A model generated the notes under the pieces. The model searched no databases, was not told the DNA's origin, and worked only from the letters and a program-made list of their open reading frames with translations. A stretch of 5,833 bases of DNA, from positions 1 to 5,833 of the forward strand of contig CAJAYZ010000760.1 of the NCBI GenBank assembly GCA_903949225.1, read 5' to 3'. Made by a program: the position numbers and the translations under genes. Every line of letters starts with the position of its first letter. Position 1 is the first letter of the stretch. This document shows, one piece after another, positions 1 to 5,524 of this stretch. This DNA is from an uncultured Planctomycetaceae bacterium (lineage in GTDB: Bacteria; Planctomycetota; Planctomycetia; Pirellulales; UBA1268).

Positions 1-858
1 ATAGCCCATCGTGTCGGCGTAGCGGGCCAAGTCGAGCCAGTGGCGCGCCCAGTGCTCGGCATGTTCCGGCGCCGCGAGGAGCTCCTCGACGAGGGCGCGC
101 CAAGCGTCCTCTGAAGGATTCGCGGCAAAGGCATCGACGCGGTCAGCCGGTGGTGGAAGGCCGGTGAGGTCGAACCACAACCGACGGACGAGGGCCCGGG
201 GATCGGCCTGGGGCGCGGGCTCGAGGCCCGCGGCGACGATCTTCGCGGTCACGAAGCGGTCGAGGAGCCCGCCCCACTCGAGGCTCCGAGCGGGGTCGAG
301 CCCGGCGGGAGCCTCGGGGACAGGGTGACGGGCGAGAGGCTGGAAGGCCCAGTGACGCTCGCGTGCCCAGACGAGCCGCGCTTCCATGTCGGCAGGGATC
401 GCGTCTTGACCAGCGGCAGGGCCCTCGGTGCCGGGCCCGCTCCAGGGGACGCCAGTCGCAATCCAGGCTTCGAGAATCGCCACCTCCTCGGCCGGGAGCG
501 GTTCGTCGGGGGGCATCGCCGGTTCGAGCTCGCGGCGGACCACCTTCAACACCTTGCTCGTTGCCGGGTCGCCGGGGGTGAGGATCGTTCCCGAGTCGCC
601 CCCTTTGAGCACCGCCGGGAGGTTGTCGAGCCGCAGCCCCCCTTCGGCCACCCGGTCGCCGTGACAGCCCTGGCAACGGGCGACCAGCAGCGGCCGCACC
701 TTCTCCTCGAACAGCTTTTCCTGCTCCGGCGAGATCGCCGCCGCCGGTTGTGCCCCGGCGAGGAACACTGTCGGAAGAGCGATCAGCAGCGCGACCAACG
801 GGTATACCGCCGGCCAGAGGTGAGGGGCACGGCGGATGGTGAGACTGATGTGGCGCAT
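1..858 (-). CDS. Planctomycete-type cytochrome c / DUF1549 secreted protein, N-terminal part (cut by window edge)
   Basis: The frame stays open for 286 codons from ATG 858 to the window edge, with no stop. Residues 1-41 resemble a signal peptide: basic start, hydrophobic stretch near 20-36, and an AQPAAA cleavage-like end. A cytochrome domain follows (about 45-135) with one haem-binding CQGCH motif at 62-66; Met115 in PAMPPDE is a plausible axial ligand. From about residue 198 the sequence matches the start of DUF1549, including LWFDLTGLPP and HWARHWLDLARYADT near the cut. Family members usually run to 700-1100 residues and continue into DUF1553, so about two thirds probably lies outside the window. 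The protein is probably extracytoplasmic and redox-linked; its substrate is unknown. The start is firm: the nearest upstream in-frame stop is at 901-903 with no ATG between. No Shine-Dalgarno site is visible. Genes of this type usually sit next to a DUF1501 gene; here that partner is 1.3 kb away and divergent. Confidence 0.93.
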   Translation of the reverse strand, partial: MRHISLTIRRAPHLWPAVYPLVALLIALPTVFLAGAQPAAAISPEQEKLFEEKVRPLLVARCQGCHGDRVAEGGLRLDNLPAVLKGGDSGTILTPGDPATSKVLKVVRRELEPAMPPDEPLPAEEVAILEAWIATGVPWSGPGTEGPAAGQDAIPADMEARLVWARERHWAFQPLARHPVPEAPAGLDPARSLEWGGLLDRFVTAKIVAAGLEPAPQADPRALVRRLWFDLTGLPPPADRVDAFAANPSEDAWRALVEELLAAPEHAEHWARHWLDLARYADTMGY

Positions 859-898
859 GGTGAGGGGCGGGGACAGCGAGGCCGGTCCGCGCCCCCCA

Positions 899-904
899 AT
901 TCTA
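899..904 (-). promoter_or_regulatory. Possible -10 element (TAGAAT) of the cytochrome/DUF1549 gene
   Basis: On the minus strand TAGAAT matches the sigma-70 -10 consensus at 5 of 6 positions and ends 40 nt before the ATG. It stands in a very GC-rich stretch. No good TTGACA-like -35 is present at 16-18 bp; that place is taken by a GCGTAAG half-site (921-927) belonging to the adjoining inverted-repeat cluster. An activator-dependent or alternative-sigma promoter would fit, but this is inference from a single hexamer. Confidence 0.25.
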
Positions 905-913
905 GGCCACCAT

Positions 914-969
914 CGGGAGACTTACGCCTCCCGGGTTGCCGCTTACTGCGTAAGTGGTGATCTGGCAAC
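914..969. other. Two adjacent hairpins with complementary loops, or a palindromic operator
   Basis: Hairpin 1 is CGGGAG (914-919) paired with CTCCCG (928-933), enclosing the 8-nt loop ACTTACGC (920-927). One base later, GTTGCC (935-940) pairs with GGCAAC (964-969) and encloses 23 nt. That second loop contains GCGTAAGT (948-955), the exact complement of the whole loop of hairpin 1, so an 8-bp kissing interaction is possible in RNA from either strand. The same stretch also holds the local palindrome CTTAC-TGC-GTAAG (942-954), so the CTTAC/GTAAG unit occurs three times. Read as DNA, this could be one full operator palindrome plus a half-site upstream of the cytochrome/DUF1549 gene. Read as RNA, it could be the 3' end of the asparaginase transcript or a leader of the downstream gene. 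The pairings are seen directly; the role is not known. Confidence 0.5.
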
Positions 970-974
970 GGCTT

Positions 975-995
975 AAGCGCTGCCCCGCAGGGCTT
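975..995 (-). terminator. Possible hairpin terminator after the asparaginase gene
   Basis: AAGC (975-978) pairs with GCTT (992-995) and CTGC (980-983) with GCAG (987-990), with one G:G (minus strand C:C) mismatch and a 3-nt loop. The stem touches the last base of the asparaginase stop codon. On the minus strand it is not followed by a T-tract, so it is not a classical intrinsic terminator; it may cap the mRNA 3' end or help Rho-dependent termination. Confidence 0.3.
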
Positions 996-2026
996 CAGCG
1001 GATACTGGCGACGGCCACTCCCAGATGGCCGACATTCGTGCCCGCCCAGTTTTTCAAGTGCGGCAGACGGAGTTCGTCGAGGAGGGCTCGCTCCTCGGGC
1101 GTCGGGGCGGGGAGCAGTGTCAAAAGCAATTCCGCCATCGCCACCTCGCTTCCCCGCAGCGCCCCATCCTCCGCCTTGAGGGCAATCCCCAGGCCGGCGG
1201 CGGGGATTGCGGCGCACAGCACCCCCTCCGCCCCCGACTTGAGAAACACCCGCGTGCCGCAGGTCGCCGTCACTCGCGAGTCAAACCGCCCCGGGCCGGC
1301 GATCAAGAGCGGGTTGTCGGCCACCGCCCGGCGGAGCCGTTCGAACGCTGCTTGCCTGCCGGCGGAGAGGCTCCGGCCGGTGCCGATTCGGGCGAATCCC
1401 GTCGCCAGGCTCGCCAGAGGCACCGCATAGGTCGGGATCGAGCAGCCGTCGGTGGCGCGGTTGGCCGCCGAAAGGGGAACGCCGCACACCTCGGCGAGCG
1501 TCGCCGTGACGCGCTTCTGCACCGGATGATTGGGGGCGACGTAGCCGGTGGGGTCGAGCCCGAGGTGGCGGGCCACGGCGAGGAAGCCGGCATGCTTGCC
1601 GGAGCAGTTGTTGTGGAGCGGGGAGGGCTCGTCAGCAACGCGCGCCAGGGCGCGGGCGCTTGCCTCCTCGAGGGGCCAGTGGGCGCCGCACTCGAGGCTG
1701 CCCGGTTCGAACCCCGCCTTGTCGAGCATGCTCCGGGCCGTCTCCACATGGAGCGGCGTGCCGGCGTGCGAGCTGCAGGCAAGTGCCAGCTCGGCCGGCG
1801 TGAAGCCGAACCGGTCCGCCGCGCCGCTCTCCAGAAGCGCGAGCGCCTGGATCGCTTTCACGGCCGAGCGGGGGAATGTCGGCCGCTGTGGATCGCCGTG
1901 CGAGGCGACAAGACTGCCGTCGTCGCGGGCGATCACGGCATGAATGGCGTGGGTCGATTCGGCATGCTTAGACCGCACGACGCCGACGGTGATGGGTGGA
2001 CGCGGCGAAGATTGATCGGTTGGCAT
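995..2026 (-). CDS. L-asparaginase, asparaginase II family (ReAV-like)
   Basis: Predicted to hydrolyse L-asparagine to aspartate and ammonia, probably in the cytoplasm since no signal peptide is seen. The 343-residue product matches the asparaginase II family over its full length. This family is unrelated to the E. coli AnsA/AnsB fold and resembles serine beta-lactamases. The key residues known from Rhizobium etli ReAV all align: the SxxK pair Ser54 and Lys57, Ser86 in CSSHAG, the zinc ligands Cys141 and Lys144 in NNCSGKHAG and Cys195 in DGCSIPTY, and Lys263 in VFLKSGAEG. The enzyme is therefore probably active. I chose ATG 2026; a longer reading from ATG 2110 adds 28 residues with no family similarity and runs across the likely promoter region. 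No Shine-Dalgarno site is visible. The gene separates two genes that usually sit together and probably does not share their function. Confidence 0.93.
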   Translation of the reverse strand: MPTDQSSPRPPITVGVVRSKHAESTHAIHAVIARDDGSLVASHGDPQRPTFPRSAVKAIQALALLESGAADRFGFTPAELALACSSHAGTPLHVETARSMLDKAGFEPGSLECGAHWPLEEASARALARVADEPSPLHNNCSGKHAGFLAVARHLGLDPTGYVAPNHPVQKRVTATLAEVCGVPLSAANRATDGCSIPTYAVPLASLATGFARIGTGRSLSAGRQAAFERLRRAVADNPLLIAGPGRFDSRVTATCGTRVFLKSGAEGVLCAAIPAAGLGIALKAEDGALRGSEVAMAELLLTLLPAPTPEERALLDELRLPHLKNWAGTNVGHLGVAVASIR

Positions 2027-2066
2027 GGGAGGACTCTCGACTGGACTCGACCAAACGCAAGGGACA

Positions 2067-2072
2067 ATTAAA
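2067..2072 (-). promoter_or_regulatory. Possible -10 element (TTTAAT) of the asparaginase gene
   Basis: On the minus strand TTTAAT matches the -10 consensus at 5 of 6 positions and lies 40 nt upstream of ATG 2026, in the only AT-rich patch of the divergent intergenic region. It supports the short start at 2026 over the one at 2110. No convincing -35 element is found at the usual spacing, so the call is weak. Confidence 0.3.
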
Positions 2073-2086
2073 CGCGGCGGCCCGCG

Positions 2087-2115
2087 TTGGGGGGACGGGC
2101 AAAGGAGCATAGAAT
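2087..2115 (+). promoter_or_regulatory. Possible promoter of the DUF1501/TMTC-like operon
   Basis: TTGGGG (2087-2092) and TAGAAT (2110-2115) are separated by 17 bp. The -10 matches consensus at 5 of 6 positions, the -35 at only 3 of 6. Transcription would start near 2122 and leave a leader of about 36 nt before ATG 2158. The same TAGAAT hexamer stands at nearly the same distance from the start of the cytochrome/DUF1549 gene. If used, this promoter excludes translation from the ATG at 2114. Confidence 0.3.
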
Positions 2116-2157
2116 GAAGTTTGGTCTTCCAGGTACGCCCAAACCGGCGGGGGCAGG

Positions 2158-3546
2158 ATGGCGGTTCTTCGGCCAGACATCACAAGGCGGCTTCTCTCCC
2201 GACGGGAACTGATCCGCGTCGGGGGCCTGGCCTCACTCGGCCTCGGTCTGCCGACCCTCAAGTGCGCTCGGGCCGCCGCGCTCGCCGGACGCCCGCGGGC
2301 CAACTCGTGCCTGATCATTTTTCTCTCCGGCGGGCCGTCGCAGCACGAAACGTTCGACCCCAAGCCGGCGGCGCCGATCGAGATCCGCGGGCCCTTCCTC
2401 CCGATCGCGACGAGCGTCCCTGGCCTCCAGTTCAGCGAGCTTCTCCCGCTGTCAGCCGCCCGCGCCCATCGGATGTGCGTCATCCGTTCGATGACGACCG
2501 GCATCCATTCCCACTCCACCAGCGGCTGTTTCATGCTCACCGGCCACGAGCCGACAAGCGTGGCGGAGAGCGTGCCCCCCAGCGCTCAGGACTGGCCGAG
2601 CCTCGCCGGCGCCGTCGGCGCGCTGCGGGCCGCGGAGCGCTCGCCGCTCGATGCGGTCATCCTCCCCGAGCCGATCTTCAACAATCCGGCGATCCCCTGG
2701 CCGGGGCAGAACGGTGGCTTCATGGGGGCGGCCTGGCATCCGCACATCCTCCGCTGCGATCCGTCGCAGGAGCGGATCGAGATCGAGGGGCTGACAGCCG
2801 CGGCCGGGGTGACGGAGCTGCGCCTCGACGACCGCCACGCGCTCCTCGGCCAAGTCGATCGGATGCTCCACCGTGGCCTCCGCAGCCCGGCGATTGCGGA
2901 GATGAACCGTTTCCAACAGGAAGCCTTCGACCTCCTCCATGCAGGCGCCACCCGCGAGGCCCTCGAGATCGAGCGCGAGCCGGCGGCCTCGCGCGACCGC
3001 TACGGCCGGGGCAAGTTCGGCCAGAGCGTGCTTCTCGGACGACGGCTGATCGAGGCCGGCGTGCGGCTCGTCCAGGTCAACTGGCCGCGCGAGCCGGGGG
3101 ACACGGCGGCCGGCAATCCCCTCTGGGACACCCATCAGGACAACGCCGGCCGGCTCAAGAACGTCCTCTGCCCGCAGTTCGACACCGCCTACAGCGCGCT
3201 CCTCGACGATCTTGCCGAGCGCGGCCTCCTCGACGAGACGCTCGTCGTGGTGATGGGGGAGTTCGGCCGCACGCCGACGATCAACGCGGCCGGTGGCCGC
3301 GACCATTGGGGGAGCGTGTTCTCGGTGGCCCTGGCCGGCGCCGGCGTACCGGGCGGTAGCGTGATCGGTGCCAGTGACGGGCGCGGCGGGATGCCAGCCG
3401 ATCGCCCTGTCCGCCCCCCCGATCTCGCCGCCACGATCTTCCAACTCCTCGGCATCTCCCCCGATCACGAGTTCCGCGATCCCTTCGATCGCCCGCTGCA
3501 AGTCGTCTCCGGGGGGCAGAGCTTGCGGGAGATCGTCGGCGCATGA
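2158..3546 (+). CDS. DUF1501 family protein, Tat-exported
   Basis: A complete 462-residue DUF1501 protein of usual family length. DUF1501 proteins are related to the alkaline phosphatase/sulfatase superfamily; their reaction is not established. The N-terminus carries a twin-arginine motif (SRRELIR, 14-20) and a short hydrophobic stretch (about 21-33), pointing to Tat export. Recognisable blocks follow in order: FLSGGPSQHETFDPKP (55-70), RSMTTGIHSHSTSG (110-123), WDTHQDN (323-329), MGEFGRTP (366-373) and GRDHWG (380-385). The His and Asp residues in these blocks are candidate metal ligands. ATG 2158 is the first possible start after the in-frame TAG at 2110-2112. It lacks a canonical Shine-Dalgarno site, although a strong AAAGGAG lies at 2101-2107 in front of another ATG (2114) in a different frame. 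The stop overlaps the next gene by 4 bp. In planctomycetes the usual neighbour is a cytochrome/DUF1549/DUF1553 gene; here the downstream partner is a TPR membrane protein. Confidence 0.94.
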   Translation: MAVLRPDITRRLLSRRELIRVGGLASLGLGLPTLKCARAAALAGRPRANSCLIIFLSGGPSQHETFDPKPAAPIEIRGPFLPIATSVPGLQFSELLPLSAARAHRMCVIRSMTTGIHSHSTSGCFMLTGHEPTSVAESVPPSAQDWPSLAGAVGALRAAERSPLDAVILPEPIFNNPAIPWPGQNGGFMGAAWHPHILRCDPSQERIEIEGLTAAAGVTELRLDDRHALLGQVDRMLHRGLRSPAIAEMNRFQQEAFDLLHAGATREALEIEREPAASRDRYGRGKFGQSVLLGRRLIEAGVRLVQVNWPREPGDTAAGNPLWDTHQDNAGRLKNVLCPQFDTAYSALLDDLAERGLLDETLVVVMGEFGRTPTINAAGGRDHWGSVFSVALAGAGVPGGSVIGASDGRGGMPADRPVRPPDLAATIFQLLGISPDHEFRDPFDRPLQVVSGGQSLREIVGA

Positions 3547-5510
3547 GGGATCGGCAGACCGACCGCGGAGGGATCCTCGACTCCGTCGCAGCCCGCGCGG
3601 CGGGGCTTGTGGTCCTCGTGCTCGTCGCCTACCTGCCCGCGTTCGGCGGAGGGTGGCTCTGGGATGACGACATCCTCATCACCGCCAATCCGCTCGTCAC
3701 CGAGGCGCGGGGATTGTGGGGAATCTGGTTCAACAACACCTCCCCCGACTACTTTCCCGCGACGCTCACCAGTTATTGGGTGGAGTACCGGCTGTGGGGC
3801 GACTGGGCTCCCGGCTACCGCGCCGTGAACATTCTCGTCCACGCGGTCAATACGATCCTCGTGTGGCGGATCCTCGCGCGGCTCGGGGTGCCGGGGGCGT
3901 GGCTGGCGGCTGCGGTGTGGGGAATCCATCCGGTGACGGTGGCCTCGGTGGCGTGGGTCGCGGAGCGGAAGAACACGCTGTCGATGCTGTTTGGATGCCT
4001 GTCGTTGCTCGGCTGGCTGTCGTTCGAGGAGACGGGGCAGCGGCGCTTCTACGGATGGTCGCTCGCATCGTTCGTGGTGGCACTCCTGGCGAAGACGTCG
4101 CTGGTGACGTTGCCGCTGATCCTGCCAGTGCTGACGTGGTGGCAGCGCGGCCGGGTGACGCGTGTCGATCTCCTTCGCATCATCCCCTTTCTGCTGGCGT
4201 CGTTGGTCCTCGGACTGGTCACCCTCTGGTACCAGATGGGCCATGGCAGCGGGCCGTCGTCAGGGCCGCTCGCCGCGATCCTGGCCTCGCTGCCTCGGGG
4301 GGGAGTGCTCGCCGGCCGGGCGGTGGCGTTTTATCTCTGGAAGGATTTCTGGCCGACGAAGCTCGCGATGGTGTATGGCGTGTGGCCACTCGAGACCTCG
4401 CGTCTTGCTGCCTATCTGCCGACGATCGCCCTGGGGGCGTCGCTTGTGGGGCTATGGGGTTTGAGGAGATCGCGCTGGGCACGGGCCGGTTTCGTGGCTG
4501 CTGCCGTGTACGTGCTTGCCCTGTTGCCGATCCTCGGGTTTCTCCCCGTCACCTACATGAAGTCGTTCGCCTTGTTGGCGGATCATTGGCAGTATGCGGC
4601 GCTCGTGGCGCCGGTGACGATCGTCGTGGCGCTGTGGAGCACGGTGGGGGAGCGGTGGCTTTCCGAAGGCGCGAGGCGTGGGGGGGCGGTGGCGGTCTTG
4701 GTTCTCCTCGGCGTCCTCAGCTTTCGCCACGCCGTCATCCATCGCTCGCCGAGAGCCTTGTGGAGCCACAATCTCACCGTCGCCGATGTCTGGGCTGCCC
4801 GAGACGGCATGGCTCAGGTGTTACACGACGAAGGGGAGAACGCCGCGGCACTCGTCGAGGCCAGGCGTGCGGTCGAACTCTTCCCGGCGGCCACGCCGGC
4901 CTGGATCGGCCTCGGCGTGATCTACACCGCAGTGGAAAGGTACGCCGAGGCGGTCCGCGCCTACCAGATCGCCATCGATCAGGGGGGAGCGGACCATCTC
5001 TTCGGATTGGCCGGCGTGGCGGCAGCACTCGGCGGCGACGTGGCACGGGCCGAGACCTTCTTCGCCACCGGCGCGGCCAGACGGCCGCGCGACGCGAAGA
5101 TTCGCGTCGACTGGGGGCTGGCCCTCTCTCAACTCGGTCGCCACCGGGAGGCTCTGGCCCGCTACCGCGATGCCCTGGCGATCGACCCCGCGAATGTCGA
5201 GGCGATCAACGCCTTGGCATTTCTTCTCGCCTGCCATCCGGGGGAGACCAGCGACGCGAGCGCCGGGGACGACGTTGCCGAGGCGGTCGATTTCGCGCGG
5301 AAGGCCTGTGCGGCGACCGATAACGGTGATCCGGCGTTGCTCGACACGTTGGCGACGGCGCTGGCGGCCGGCGGCGATTATTCGGCGGCCACTGCCGCGG
5401 CTGATCGTGCCATCGTCCTGGCGGAGCAGGGGGGGGCGGACCAACTCGCCGCCGAAATCCGGTCGCATCGAGATCTGTTCCGGGCCGGAAAGCCGTTCCG
5501 TCCCGAGTGA
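3543..5510 (+). CDS. TMTC-like multi-pass membrane protein with C-terminal TPR repeats
   Basis: A 655-residue protein in two halves. Residues 1 to about 410 are strongly hydrophobic, with roughly ten membrane helices; the first is near 19-35. Right after it comes WLWDDD (38-43), the acidic loop-1 motif expected of GT-C glycosyltransferases. The block HPVTVASVAWVAERKN (129-144) is the hallmark shared with animal TMTC proteins and their many bacterial relatives, and LADHWQYA (345-352) fits a conserved later loop. Residues from about 420 to 640 form TPR repeats, clearest at about 454-487, 521-554 and 597-630. By analogy with TMTC O-mannosyltransferases it may move a sugar from a polyprenyl-phosphate donor to exported proteins, with the TPRs binding the acceptor; this is inference, and many bacterial homologues are uncharacterised. 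The ATGA overlap with DUF1501 indicates translational coupling; a GGGAG at 3527-3531 is a weak, rather distant Shine-Dalgarno site. Confidence 0.88.
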   Translation: MRDRQTDRGGILDSVAARAAGLVVLVLVAYLPAFGGGWLWDDDILITANPLVTEARGLWGIWFNNTSPDYFPATLTSYWVEYRLWGDWAPGYRAVNILVHAVNTILVWRILARLGVPGAWLAAAVWGIHPVTVASVAWVAERKNTLSMLFGCLSLLGWLSFEETGQRRFYGWSLASFVVALLAKTSLVTLPLILPVLTWWQRGRVTRVDLLRIIPFLLASLVLGLVTLWYQMGHGSGPSSGPLAAILASLPRGGVLAGRAVAFYLWKDFWPTKLAMVYGVWPLETSRLAAYLPTIALGASLVGLWGLRRSRWARAGFVAAAVYVLALLPILGFLPVTYMKSFALLADHWQYAALVAPVTIVVALWSTVGERWLSEGARRGGAVAVLVLLGVLSFRHAVIHRSPRALWSHNLTVADVWAARDGMAQVLHDEGENAAALVEARRAVELFPAATPAWIGLGVIYTAVERYAEAVRAYQIAIDQGGADHLFGLAGVAAALGGDVARAETFFATGAARRPRDAKIRVDWGLALSQLGRHREALARYRDALAIDPANVEAINALAFLLACHPGETSDASAGDDVAEAVDFARKACAATDNGDPALLDTLATALAAGGDYSAATAAADRAIVLAEQGGADQLAAEIRSHRDLFRAGKPFRPE

Positions 5511-5524
5511 TCATCGAGGCCGGT

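Noticed and set aside
325..960. 211-codon open frame on the plus strand
   Set aside because: It lies opposite the cytochrome/DUF1549 gene, is rich in Arg, Pro and Gly, and shows no domain; the minus-strand frame has a haem motif and DUF1549 blocks.
935..969. Integron attC site suggested by the GTTGCC/GGCAAC arms
   Set aside because: The arms do not match the GTTRRRY and RYYYAAC core sites and there is no gene cassette or integrase nearby.
1025..2071. 348-codon open frame on the plus strand opposite the asparaginase
   Set aside because: Low-complexity Arg/Gly/Ala composition typical of an antisense frame in GC-rich DNA; the asparaginase on the other strand is unambiguous.
2027..2110. Longer asparaginase start at ATG 2110
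   Set aside because: The extra 28 residues do not resemble the family N-terminus, and the extension covers the only AT-rich promoter-like patch.
2121..3359. 412-codon plus-strand frame overlapping DUF1501
   Set aside because: Arg/Pro-rich shadow in another frame; no recognisable domain.
3465..4244. 259-codon minus-strand frame opposite the TMTC-like gene
   Set aside because: His/Arg/Gln/Pro-rich composition and no domain; the plus strand encodes a clear membrane protein.
3716..5323. 535-codon plus-strand frame within the TMTC-like gene
   Set aside because: Shifted reading of a high-GC coding region, Arg/Gly-rich, without membrane helices or TPR pattern.
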